Shown: positions 44,093 through 52,599, counted from the first letter of the stretch. The stretch: 64,000 bases of DNA from Rubripirellula tenax (GCF_007860125.1 NZ_SJPW01000001.1:248001-312000); one strand, 5' to 3'. Numbers and translations are program-made. Notes: generated by a model from the sequence alone, not told the origin.

Positions 44093-44551
44093 GTTTTGTT
44101 GCAGCGGAGACGACCATAGGAAGCGATCCGTTCGTATGTTGCCGCCGCGAAGTCCTATCAACGTGTCGCGGACAGTATCCGCCGTCGTGTTTTCGGCGTC
44201 AAGGTAGAAGTGCGACGAACCAATGCACCGATCATTGAGATAGTCAGTGGTAAAGCAAACCCGATCGGCAATCACATCCATCACAAAGCGAGCAACGTCG
44301 TGAGCCGCAGCAAGAAGCCGCAAATCGTCCGAATCGCCGTCGTAGCTGTAGCCAGAGAAATGTGTGTGGTGCTTAGTGCCAAGTTCCAGAGTCAGTTCGT
44401 CGCCGTTGTCGTCGATGGAAAGTGGCCCAACATCGTTGTGTCGAGCGGGAAGGATTAGTGTTGGATACCGCGACCCGGCTTGCAACCAACGACTAGTGTC
44501 ACCGCCAAGTTCCGCAAAGCGTTCCAGGAATGCGTTAAGTGCTGGTGTCAT
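44084..44551 (-). CDS. hypothetical protein (cassette nearest the expected attI end)
   Basis: 155 residues (MTPALNAFLERFAELGGDTS). Soluble, with GPLSIDDNGDELTLELGTKH and FYLDAENTTADTVRDTLIGL. By array polarity this would be the most recently inserted cassette. No family recognised. Confidence 0.65.
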   Translation of the reverse strand: MTPALNAFLERFAELGGDTSRWLQAGSRYPTLILPARHNDVGPLSIDDNGDELTLELGTKHHTHFSGYSYDGDSDDLRLLAAAHDVARFVMDVIADRVCFTTDYLNDRCIGSSHFYLDAENTTADTVRDTLIGLRGGNIRTDRFLWSSPLQQNDG

Positions 44552-44557
44552 GCTTCG

Positions 44558-44650
44558 GTCGGGTAACGTCCGCCGTCACCGGGCGGCGAGAGTAAAGTGA
44601 GCCACCGGGAAACGCGATGACGCCGCTCCGGTGCACGGCATGGTTCGCCG
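44558..44650 (-). repeat. attC-36 (last site)
   Basis: AAC core 44565-44567, GTT core 44643-44645. Right arm GTTCGCCG has no partner beyond it, marking the high-coordinate end of the array. Confidence 0.88.
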
Positions 44651-44764
44651 CTATGGTGCATCATCAGTTTCCAGGTGTTCATCACTCTGTCAAAATGACT
44701 CTCCAAACAACTCAACAGAAAACATCGACTTCGGTCGAGACTTCATCACCAAACATCAACGAAG

Positions 44765-44803
44765 AACCCGCTCTGGCGCGTCGCCTGCCAGAGCGGGTTT
44801 TTT
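44765..44803 (+). terminator. rho-independent terminator
   Basis: A 13-base stem (AACCCGCTCTGGC / GCCAGAGCGGGTT) and nine-base loop are followed by T residues on the plus strand. No intact plus-strand gene lies just upstream, so it may be a relic of a lost gene. Confidence 0.88.
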
Positions 44804-44832
44804 CGTGCGCGCACAGAACTACAGAACAATAT

Positions 44833-44945
44833 CGGGCCACCCTACGTGGACCCGCGACTCCGCTCGCGGGATGTGAACTGCAAAGCAGTTCATGCAGAAA
44901 GCAAAGTACACCCTGCGAGCGGAGTCGCAGGGCCGCGTTGGGTGA
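44833..44945 (-). repeat. palindromic repeat family, copy A
   Basis: Three palindromes in series: CCCGCGACTCCGCTCGCGGG, then GAACTGCAAAGCAGTTC, then CCCTGCGAGCGGAGTCGCAG. Inverted relative to copies at 56119, 56237 and 58981. Confidence 0.85.
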
Positions 44946-44963
44946 CCCAATTCAAGAATTTGA

Positions 44964-46526
44964 CTACTTCGCTGCTACTGCGGGCGTTGATTTCGAGGCA
45001 CCGTCCAGCTTGTAACACATCGCGATGGCTTGCCGTGCGTAGTCGACGGATTCGGCCAAGATGCGAGCCGCTTCCTGGCTGGCGTGGAAGCCCTTGCTGT
45101 TTTCGCTGGCGATGTAGTCGAGTCGCCACATGGCTTTCCGCTGTAGATCACGAATCGGTTTTAGCTGTTCTTCGGAAGCACCGGCCGCTTGCGCTGCGAT
45201 GATGGCGTCGAACATTTCGGTCACGCCGGCAGCCGCGCGATCGATCAATGAACGCGTTCGGTTCTGGATCAAGTCGACACGGTCCTTGATCTCTTGTTCC
45301 GGGATATGGTGACACGTCTGGCACGCCTTGTTGATGTTCTGCATCGGGCTGCGAACCCAGTGGCTGCTGACCTTGGTCGCACCGACTTTTTCGAAAGGCA
45401 TGTGACAATCGCTGCAACTGACGCCGGAACGAGCGTGAATGCCTTGGCTCCACAGTTCGAATTCGGGATGCTGGGCCTTGTAGACCTTTGTCCCTGTTTC
45501 TTTGTGGACATAGTCAAAGAACTCGCCGCCGCCTTCGCCTTTGGCGTCCTTGGGAAACTCGGTTTCGTTCCATTCCTTTTCCAGGTCTTCCATCCGCAGC
45601 CCGTTACTCCACGGGAACGTTAGCGTCATTTTGTTGGCACAGTAATACTCGACGTGACACTGTCCACAGACGAACGACCGCAATTCTTGCCGCGTCGCGT
45701 GGACGTTGGGGTCGTATTCGCCTTTCGATCCATCGTCTCGCCATTTTTGGATGCTGGGCAAATGGGGCACCGGATCGTCGCTCTTGGCCAGCTTGGCGAT
45801 ACCAAGAATGAATCCGGGGCGAGTCACACGGATCGACATTGTTTCCGGATCGTGACAATCGATGCACGATACCGGGTGTGCGTCACCTAAGTGCGGGTCG
45901 CCCTCGTTTGCATTGACGATTCCGTCGGGCGTCTTTTCCAGTTCGGCATGCACTTCTTCATAGGTCCGCTGGCTGACGGCCTTGAATCCTGCCATGACAG
46001 CTTCCTGGTTGAAGGATTCGCCCAAGGCAGCTTCGGTGGGTTCTTGTCCCAACTGTTCCATACCGATGCGTCGGTAGGTGGGAATGATGGATGCGTGGCA
46101 ATGCAGGCACGCGCCCGATTGCTGGACATCGGTGACGCGTTTGGTCACCTCCTGGTCCGACAACATGTACGCATGACCACGGGCCTCGCGATAGTCGATG
46201 CTGAACGCGTATCCGGCGAACAGCCGCTTCAGCCACGGATGCTCTTCCAACTTGCTTGGTGGCAACGCGTGATTGCCACCGTAGTCAGTGTATTCGTCGT
46301 TGACTGTCTTTTGATAATCCTCGAACTGCTGGGGAAAATTCAATCCCCACGGCTTAGGGTCGGTACTGACTTCGTTGACTTCGACGACTCGCACGAAAGG
46401 CGCCCGCGCCTCTTGCTTTCGCTCGAAGATGTTGACCAATAGGGCTGCGACACCGATCGTCGCCAACGCGACCAATCCGGTAAGCACCGCCAGCAATCCG
46501 AAACCGCGTTTGTTTTTCGTACTCAT
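44964..46526 (-). CDS. nrfA: ammonia-forming cytochrome c nitrite reductase
   Basis: 520 residues with an N-terminal membrane or signal helix (about 10-32). Five heme motifs: CLHCH (140-144), CIDCH (221-225), CGQCH (287-291), CSDCH (371-375), CQTCH (402-406). VEYY follows heme 3 with the conserved Lys near 299, the calcium/active-site signature of NrfA. The first site is CXXCH with His, not the CXXCK of the E. coli enzyme; this variant is known in some NrfA. It reduces nitrite to ammonium in the periplasm, using electrons from the NrfH-like protein encoded upstream. Confidence 0.92.
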   Translation of the reverse strand: MSTKNKRGFGLLAVLTGLVALATIGVAALLVNIFERKQEARAPFVRVVEVNEVSTDPKPWGLNFPQQFEDYQKTVNDEYTDYGGNHALPPSKLEEHPWLKRLFAGYAFSIDYREARGHAYMLSDQEVTKRVTDVQQSGACLHCHASIIPTYRRIGMEQLGQEPTEAALGESFNQEAVMAGFKAVSQRTYEEVHAELEKTPDGIVNANEGDPHLGDAHPVSCIDCHDPETMSIRVTRPGFILGIAKLAKSDDPVPHLPSIQKWRDDGSKGEYDPNVHATRQELRSFVCGQCHVEYYCANKMTLTFPWSNGLRMEDLEKEWNETEFPKDAKGEGGGEFFDYVHKETGTKVYKAQHPEFELWSQGIHARSGVSCSDCHMPFEKVGATKVSSHWVRSPMQNINKACQTCHHIPEQEIKDRVDLIQNRTRSLIDRAAAGVTEMFDAIIAAQAAGASEEQLKPIRDLQRKAMWRLDYIASENSKGFHASQEAARILAESVDYARQAIAMCYKLDGASKSTPAVAAK

Positions 46527-46581
46527 CTAGCATCGCACCAATCGGGCATCGTTCAAAGGGAATTTGTGAGGGAATGACGGT

Positions 46582-47100
46582 TCAGCGTCCGGCGTGACCG
46601 ACGCGGGCATGGCAATGCACGCACGAATGTGTGTCCTGGCCATCGACGGCGGGCAACAATGGATGAACAAAGTCTTTGTGACAGTGGATGCAGGCGTTCT
46701 GTGTCACCCGTTTGTTACGTGGCTTGATTTGGATCGGATCTTTGAATCCGCCTGTTGTGAACGCCAGCGAATGGAAAAATCCGTTGTCAGCTTTCGTGAC
46801 CCACTTGCCGACGAAATCATGTGGCAAGTGACAACCGTTGCAGACGGCAACATTGTGATGGCTACTCTGCTGCCACGAATCCATGTGGCCCTGCATGACG
46901 TGGCAGTTAACGCATGTAGCGGGATTGTTGCTCAGATAGCTGGCGCCTTTGCCGTATCCGAATGTGAATGTTCCCACACCGACTAGCATTCCAACAAAAA
47001 CAGCGAAAATCCACGCTCCCCAACCTTTGTGAAGGGAACGTTGCTCGCTCGTTTTGGCACCGTCTTCCGTCGTAACAGATTGCGGTTTAGGTTCCGGCAT
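46582..47100 (-). CDS. nrfH: NapC/NirT-type tetraheme cytochrome, electron donor to NrfA
   Basis: 172 residues from the ATG at 47100, with AGGA seven bases upstream. One N-terminal membrane anchor (about 31-52) is followed by four heme motifs: CVNCH, CNGCH, CIHCH and CVHCH. This is the layout of NrfH, which passes electrons from the quinol pool to NrfA. The gene lies 55 bases before nrfA on the same strand. Its start codon overlaps the start region of the divergent peptidase fragment, which leaves little room for a promoter. Confidence 0.9.
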   Translation of the reverse strand: MPEPKPQSVTTEDGAKTSEQRSLHKGWGAWIFAVFVGMLVGVGTFTFGYGKGASYLSNNPATCVNCHVMQGHMDSWQQSSHHNVAVCNGCHLPHDFVGKWVTKADNGFFHSLAFTTGGFKDPIQIKPRNKRVTQNACIHCHKDFVHPLLPAVDGQDTHSCVHCHARVGHAGR

Positions 47101-47911
47101 GAATGCTTCCTGCAAAAAGAATCGATGGGACAAGCGTGCGTTCGATCCGGTAACGACCAAGGCGATTCGAATCGAAGTCCAATCGAGCCCCGACGTTTCT
47201 GGCGGAATTTTGGAATGGAAGATCGGATCACCGGCGGTTGAGGACCCGAAACTTGGCGGTGTGGACACCCTTCGCATCGGCGACCAATACTCGATCAAGT
47301 TTGACACCACCGAGGTACCCAGTCTTCGCCAATGGGTGGTCGATGACTTGATGCCCGTCTGCAAAACTTGGTATCCACGGATTGTGGCGACGCTTGGCAG
47401 CGACAATTTCGAACCGCCGACCGAATTTTCAATCACGTTTCGGCGAAAGATGCGTGGCGTCGCCTACACAGCGGGCAAAGACATTTTCTGTGCTGGTGAT
47501 TGGTACGAAGCGAACAAGGATGGCGAGGGTATCGGTTCAATCGTTCACGAATTGGTTCACGTCGTGCAACAGTATGCCGCGCCTCGGATCGCACCGGCGA
47601 CTCCTGCGGCCGAGCGACCGCGTTGGTTGGTCGAAGGAATCGCGGACCAGATTCGATGGTTTCAATACGAGCCAACCGACCGACGTCGGAAGCTTGATCC
47701 GAAGAATGCCAAATACACCGACGGCTACTTTGCCTCAGCGATTCTGGTCGACCATGTCATTGCAGAACACGGTTCCGAATCGATGCCGCGATTGAACGAG
47801 GCGCTTCGACAAGGACGGTATCACCCCGGTCTATGGCAACAGTGGTTCGGAAAAACGGTCGATGAATTGTGGGCCGAATGCCAGAGCGATGGATCACCGC
47901 GATCGAAGTGA
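47099..47911 (+). pseudogene. basic-secretory-protein-type metallopeptidase, probably 5'-truncated
   Basis: The frame from 47099 gives 270 residues without a signal peptide. The first part (KAIRIEVQSSPDVSGGILEW) is a piece of a beta-sandwich domain. The peptidase domain has the zinc motif HELVHVVQ, and RWLVEGIADQIRW, typical of the plant and bacterial BSP family. Such proteins are normally secreted, and here the 5' part ends exactly where nrfH begins, so the gene has probably lost its N-terminus. It ends convergent with the ABC permease, overlapping by 18 bases. It may instead be an intact cytosolic form; a translated start is not proven. Confidence 0.65.
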
Positions 47912-49057
47912 TTCGACGATCTGCAAACGCACGGCTCGAAAGGCCGGCAAGATTCCGCCGATCAATCCCATCGCCAGCGCGAGTGCCATTCCCTGGGCCA
48001 GCACTTTGGGGCCGAATCGAAACGAGAAGGTGATCTCGCTGAACGTGGCCGCGTTCTGGGTCCCGCCGGTGATCCCGTTAAGCGGAATCGTCGCCAAGCA
48101 TCCAAGCGCTCCACCCACCAGACACAGCACCAGCGATTCCAACAGGAACGATGACAGAATCGCTCTCCTTGGGAACCCCACCGCGCGAAGCGTTCCGATC
48201 TCGCGACCGCGGCTTGCGACCGCCGAATACATCGTATTGGATGCAGCGAACATTGCGCCGATCGTCAAGAATCCGGCGATCATGTAGGCAACGACCTTCA
48301 ATGCGATCGATGAAGATTTTTGGCCTTCGAAGTAGTCCATTTCGCTGACGACTTTCATTTTGAATTGCTCGTCGTTGCGAACGCGTTCGACGATATCTCG
48401 ACGCGCGGCTTCATCGGGGACTCGCATGTTGACCACCGATACAGCACCGTCGAATCGCTGGGCCGACGTCAGGTCGCGCAAATCGGTCCAAACTTCAGAT
48501 TCGGCGGAACTGCCGTCGGCTTCGAACAGTCCGACGACCGTGAACTTGACGTTGTTGACGTCAAACGTCTCGCCCAGCCCAAGCGTTTCAAAGCGATCGG
48601 CGATGCTTCGACTGGTGATCAGTTCGTTCACGCCCGGTTGGATGTCTCGGCCCTCGACGATTTTGAAATTCGGTCGCAGTTGTCGTCCGACTTCGTCCAA
48701 ACCTCGGACGATCACGTTTGCCGTGCCACCGCCGACCCGACGGGGTTTCATCAGAATCGTGATGAATTCGCGTGACGCCATCGGCACCCCGTCGGCTGTG
48801 GAAGCGATTCCCGGCAGATTCGCCAACTCGCGTGCCACATTCGGCGCCACCGTGCTGGACATTTCATCGTCGGATCCCTGCCGCATCACGATCAAGTCGT
48901 CGGGATCGCCCGACGAACCCAAGGCATGCTCGATGCCATCGATCATGCCAAAGGTCAGCACCGACGCGAACACGACGACGCCAATCGCGCCGCACGTCAA
49001 CAGCGTCGTCGCCCAGCGAACGCGCAGCGAACGAATGTTGTATTTCAGTGGGATCAT
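47894..49057 (-). CDS. FtsX-type ABC transporter permease (MacB-like)
   Basis: 387 residues: N-terminal membrane helix, periplasmic MacB-PCD-like domain (about 45-250), and three helices in the C-terminal part (VVAYMIAGFLTIGAMFAASN; LLESLVLCLVGGALGCLATI; ALALAMGLIGGILPAF). The motif GREIGTLRAVGFPRRAIL is the ATPase-contact region. It starts one base after the preceding permease stop. Last gene of a four-gene exporter operon. Confidence 0.88.
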   Translation of the reverse strand: MIPLKYNIRSLRVRWATTLLTCGAIGVVVFASVLTFGMIDGIEHALGSSGDPDDLIVMRQGSDDEMSSTVAPNVARELANLPGIASTADGVPMASREFITILMKPRRVGGGTANVIVRGLDEVGRQLRPNFKIVEGRDIQPGVNELITSRSIADRFETLGLGETFDVNNVKFTVVGLFEADGSSAESEVWTDLRDLTSAQRFDGAVSVVNMRVPDEAARRDIVERVRNDEQFKMKVVSEMDYFEGQKSSSIALKVVAYMIAGFLTIGAMFAASNTMYSAVASRGREIGTLRAVGFPRRAILSSFLLESLVLCLVGGALGCLATIPLNGITGGTQNAATFSEITFSFRFGPKVLAQGMALALAMGLIGGILPAFRAVRLQIVESLRSR

Positions 49058-50221
49058 TTATACGACTCGGCGAAGACCATTGACCACGGACAATTGAGCG
49101 GCCATCACCGCGGGAACGACGCCGCTGATAAACCCGATCGCCGCGGCGACCAAGGCCAAACCGACCAACCACGTTCCGAACATGGACGAAATGGGAATCG
49201 GAAAAAACTGTGAGGCAATGGGGACTTTCGAGAACATGTGCAGCATCCCGAGACCGCCGGCAATGCCCAAGATCCCCCCGAGCATCGCGATCAACGTCGA
49301 TTCGCCCAAGACCAAAGCCAACACACGTTGCTTAGAAAATCCGATCGCCTTCAAGACAGCTATCTCGGTTGTTCGCTCACGCATGGACATCGCCATGGCG
49401 GTGGCGGCAACCAGTGCCAGCGCGAAGACGACCGCCAACGAGATATAGCGGATGTAAGTTTGTACGTCGCCGAGCATGTCGGCGAACATTCGAGCAAACG
49501 CGGCTTCGGTGCGTGTGCGAGTCGAACTGTCGCTATTGGCAAACATCGTATCGATTTCGTCGCACACCTGTTCGACGTCCTTGTCGTCTTTGCATTTCAC
49601 GTAAATCGATCCGGCACCTGGGCCGAACGCCGCCTCGCTCTTGCTGGACTCTTCGTCAAGGTATTTCCAGTCGAACCAGATCGATCCCGAATTGCGAGGC
49701 GAGTCGTAGGTGCCGACCAACTGTAAGTCCAGATCGACCTGATAGATCGTTCCTTGCAATGGGATGCGATCGCCAACCTTCCAATTCATCTGCTCCGCAA
49801 GCGCCTTGCTACAGACGGCGGCTTGGCGATTCGACTTAAACGCCGTCAATTGGTCCGTCGGAAGTTCGAATTCCTTGTAGATGTCGAACGCCACCTGCGG
49901 GTCGACGGCGAACTGGGCAAAGAGGGCTTGCTTGTTCAGGTAGTTGCCACCAAACCACGCGAACGGCATTGCGGTTTCGACGGAATCGAGAGCCTTGACT
50001 TTGCCCACGTGAGCGATCGGAAGCGGCGCGGCGAAACCCAACTTGTTCAGCACGACGACTCGGTCGTATTTTTCCGACTGCTCGGCCGCCACGGTTTGCA
50101 TGGTCAAATAACCGTACAACATCGTCATCAGGGCTAACGAAAACCCGATCGATAGTACGGTTAGACTCGAACGCAGCTTGTTCCGCGTGACGTTCCGCCA
50201 GATATAGACGAGCAACTTCAT
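49058..50221 (-). CDS. FtsX-type ABC transporter permease (MacB-like)
   Basis: 387 residues, similar in length and topology to the next gene but diverged. First helix near SSLTVLSIGFSLALMTMLYG, periplasmic domain with KLGFAAPLPIAHVGK, then three C-terminal helices; contact motif RTTEIAVLKAIGFSKQRVL. Its start overlaps the ATPase gene by four bases, so expression is coupled. The two permeases may form a heterodimer. Confidence 0.88.
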   Translation of the reverse strand: MKLLVYIWRNVTRNKLRSSLTVLSIGFSLALMTMLYGYLTMQTVAAEQSEKYDRVVVLNKLGFAAPLPIAHVGKVKALDSVETAMPFAWFGGNYLNKQALFAQFAVDPQVAFDIYKEFELPTDQLTAFKSNRQAAVCSKALAEQMNWKVGDRIPLQGTIYQVDLDLQLVGTYDSPRNSGSIWFDWKYLDEESSKSEAAFGPGAGSIYVKCKDDKDVEQVCDEIDTMFANSDSSTRTRTEAAFARMFADMLGDVQTYIRYISLAVVFALALVAATAMAMSMRERTTEIAVLKAIGFSKQRVLALVLGESTLIAMLGGILGIAGGLGMLHMFSKVPIASQFFPIPISSMFGTWLVGLALVAAAIGFISGVVPAVMAAQLSVVNGLRRVV

Positions 50222-50946
50222 ACAACGGTCTCCTTAGAATCCACTTGGCTGTCGCCGACCAAACGTCCATCCAATAGCTGCAACGTCCGTTTCGCACACG
50301 CGGCGGCTCGCGGGTCGTGAGTCACCATGACGATCGTCTTTCCGAATTCTTCATTCAGTCGCCGCATCAGTTCCAAAATTTCGGCCCCCGATTTGGCGTC
50401 CAAGTCACCGGTCGGTTCGTCGGCCACGATCAGGGTCGGATCGGTCGCGATCGCACGTGCGATGGAGACTCGCTGTTCTTGACCCCCAGACAACTGAGTC
50501 GGGTAGTGGTCTTTGCGATCCGATAGCCCCACGATCTCGAGCGCCGTTTCAACCTGGGCCCGCCGTTGTTTTCGATTCAGCGGCGTCAGCGTCAACGGCA
50601 ACTCGACGTTCTCGTACGCCGTCAACACGGGAATCAGATTGTACATTTGGAAGATGAAACCGACGTGACGCGACCGCCATTTCGCGAGCGCCGATTGAGA
50701 AGCCGCGGCAAGGTCTTCACCACAAACGTAGATGTGTCCCGAGGTCGGTTGGTCGAGCCCTGCAATTAGATTCAACAGTGTCGACTTCCCGCTGCCCGAT
50801 GGCCCCATCAAAGCCGTGTAGTCGCCCGCTTCCAATTGCAGGTTCATGTCCTGCAACACGGGGATCACCAAATCGCCGCGGCGATACTGTTTGCAAACGT
50901 CTTGGACCAGGACGGTGGGCTGCTGGGGCGTCTCGGATGCATTCAT
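50218..50946 (-). CDS. ABC transporter ATP-binding protein (MacB/LolD-like)
   Basis: 242 residues. Walker A GPSGSGKS, Q-loop GFIFQMYNLIPVLTAYENV, signature LSGGQEQRV, Walker B LIVADEPTGDLD, switch MVTHDPRAA. This is the MacB/LolD class that drives FtsX-type permeases by mechanotransmission. It lies between the adaptor gene upstream and the permeases downstream. Export of a lipid, peptide or drug is possible; substrate unknown. Confidence 0.9.
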   Translation of the reverse strand: MNASETPQQPTVLVQDVCKQYRRGDLVIPVLQDMNLQLEAGDYTALMGPSGSGKSTLLNLIAGLDQPTSGHIYVCGEDLAAASQSALAKWRSRHVGFIFQMYNLIPVLTAYENVELPLTLTPLNRKQRRAQVETALEIVGLSDRKDHYPTQLSGGQEQRVSIARAIATDPTLIVADEPTGDLDAKSGAEILELMRRLNEEFGKTIVMVTHDPRAAACAKRTLQLLDGRLVGDSQVDSKETVV

Positions 50947-51048
50947 GATCGAATAGACAGTTCAAAAAAGTGGTATCGGATTCGCCGACTCGCATGCACA
51001 TCATGGGATCGACGAAGCCGCTTCAAGTCAACCGTGGCCAGCCGCCTT

Positions 51049-51149
51049 GCAGCCTGTTGAAAAAGGGGTCTGACCCTCTCCGACGTTTCGAATTCACAAT
51101 ATTTCAGCAACGTCTCCAAAGGGTCAGCCCCCTTTTTCAACAGGCTGCT
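51049..51149. repeat. REP-like inverted repeat
   Basis: Arms of about 29 bases (TTGAAAAAGGGG core at 51057-51068 and CCCCCTTTTTCAA at 51128-51140) flank a ~42-base centre. The TGAAAAAGGGGTCTGACCCT style is common as dispersed REP-type sequence. It sits between the adaptor and ATPase genes of one operon and overlaps the adaptor stop region. Confidence 0.8.
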
Positions 51150-52455
51150 AGTCGACGACTCGCACGGGCATCCCGGGTTCCAGATCCGACGGGTCGACGA
51201 TGATCCGCTCGCGTCCAGACAGTCCGGCAAGGATTTCGGTGCGATCGTCTCGCGTTTCCCCGGCTTCGACCGCAATTTGCTGAGCCCGATCGTCTTCGTC
51301 CACAATCCAGACGTACGCTTCCGTATCGCCCCGCTGATCCACCGACTTTGATTCGCAAAACATTCGCGGCTCTTCGCTGACGACGACTTCGCCGCGTTCG
51401 GGTAAGAAGAAGACGGTGCCGCTCATTTCAGGAAACAGAAGCGAATCGGCGTCAACGATGCTGACACGAACTTTGATCGTCGCGCGAGCTCGGTCACCCA
51501 TCGGAATGATCTTGGCAACGATGCCGTGATACTTTTTGTCGGGGACCGCGTCGACGGCAATGTCGACTTGTTGATCGGGACGCACCCGCGAGATGAAACC
51601 TTCTTGAACGTCGCATTCGATTTCCAAGTGATCCAAATCGGCGATCGTCGCAACGCTGCCGCGCCCCGAGTTTCCGCCGGTACCGCCCGGCAAGATCGAT
51701 TCGCCTTCTTCGGCGTCCTTGGAAATCACCGTGCCATCGAAGGGGGCGCGGATGAACATGTTTTCGAGCAACTGTTCGCTTTGACGCATTTGCGCCTTCA
51801 TCAAGTCCACGTCGGCTCGCAGTGAGTCCAGTCGAGCGACGGCCGACTCGTGCGTAAACCGAGACTGATCGTACTCCGACTCAGAGATGCTGCGCCCCTG
51901 CCGCAGTTTGACCGCACGTATCTTGTCCGCTTCGGCTTGTCGGATCAGGATCACTTGTTCGGCCAGTACCGCTTCGGCCTTGGCAACCGATGCCGCGGAC
52001 GCCGCCAGCGATGCGTCCAAGTCCTTGTGATCGAGTTCGGCCAGCACGTCACCCTTCTTGACTTCGTCGCCCTCTTCGAACGTGATCACGTTGATGCGAC
52101 CGGGTGTTCTCGCGCCAATGCCGGCTTGCCGGTGTGATCGTAAATAGCCGGTTGCCACGACAACGGCATCCGCGGATCGGCCCTTTTGAACTTCGATCGA
52201 CGCCAAGCCGACGTCGACACGGTTCTGCATGATGTCGGGCATCCAAGTCGATCGCCCCAACTTGTCGCCGAACGGCAACGGACGCTTGGACATCACGTAG
52301 CCGGCCGCTGCACCGATTGCCAACAACAGCAACAAAAACATCGGCCAGCGTCGACGTTTTCGCGGCGCATCACGCTCGATTCTCAGCGACGCAAGGGCAT
52401 CGGGCTTAGCGGTCGCCAATCGTACGTTTGCGGGCGGAGGATCTTTGACAGTCAT
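51148..52455 (-). CDS. HlyD-type adaptor of the ABC exporter (MacA-like)
   Basis: 435 residues from the ATG at 52455 (MTVKDPPPANVRLATAK); the longer frame has no support. One membrane helix (about 38-55), then lipoyl, hairpin and barrel domains: VITFEEGDEVKKGDVLAELDHKDL, a helical hairpin, and FIRAPFDGTVISKDAEEGES. This is the standard adaptor order. With the ATPase and two permeases downstream it forms a MacAB-like export unit. An outer-membrane partner is not present. Confidence 0.88.
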   Translation of the reverse strand: MTVKDPPPANVRLATAKPDALASLRIERDAPRKRRRWPMFLLLLLAIGAAAGYVMSKRPLPFGDKLGRSTWMPDIMQNRVDVGLASIEVQKGRSADAVVVATGYLRSHRQAGIGARTPGRINVITFEEGDEVKKGDVLAELDHKDLDASLAASAASVAKAEAVLAEQVILIRQAEADKIRAVKLRQGRSISESEYDQSRFTHESAVARLDSLRADVDLMKAQMRQSEQLLENMFIRAPFDGTVISKDAEEGESILPGGTGGNSGRGSVATIADLDHLEIECDVQEGFISRVRPDQQVDIAVDAVPDKKYHGIVAKIIPMGDRARATIKVRVSIVDADSLLFPEMSGTVFFLPERGEVVVSEEPRMFCESKSVDQRGDTEAYVWIVDEDDRAQQIAVEAGETRDDRTEILAGLSGRERIIVDPSDLEPGMPVRVVD

Positions 52456-52599
52456 GAGCACGCTATAAACCAAAAACACCTGAAGCGATCGAAGACTACC
52501 ATCATAGTCGATGCTTCGTTTGCCCATCGTGCTTTTCGGCGCGATCTTGAATCCCGCTACACTTTGGTACTTAAGCAATGACACGTGAGGATCTGTACG

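Larger units (their letters stand above)
24861..44650 (-). mobile_element. integron-type gene cassette array without visible integrase (CALIN-like)
   Basis: Thirty-six complete attC-like sites plus one collapsed and one decayed site separate about 36 cassettes. Each site has outer AAC and GTT cores, inner arms of the type TCACCGGG / CCGGTGCA, and a variable centre. Outer arms flanking each cassette are complementary in almost every case, as expected when recombination falls next to the GTT core. Sense direction is minus: most genes are on that strand, related cassettes share the attC on their low-coordinate side, and an unpaired extra base lies in the CCGGTGCA arm. No tyrosine recombinase, attI or cassette promoter is recognised in the window. 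Confidence 0.92.
44651..44963. other. boundary region between array and nrf genes
   Basis: About 310 bases with no gene. It holds a plus-direction terminator and one copy of the palindromic repeat family. This is where attI and the integrase would be expected; neither is recognised. Confidence 0.6.

Noticed and set aside
24861-44650. CRISPR array
   Set aside because: The repeats are 85-100 bases, internally variable, palindromic and separated by 60-1000 bases of gene-containing sequence, unlike CRISPR repeats and spacers.
50943-51305. short frames over the REP-like repeat
   Set aside because: They translate the inverted repeat itself and have no independent support.
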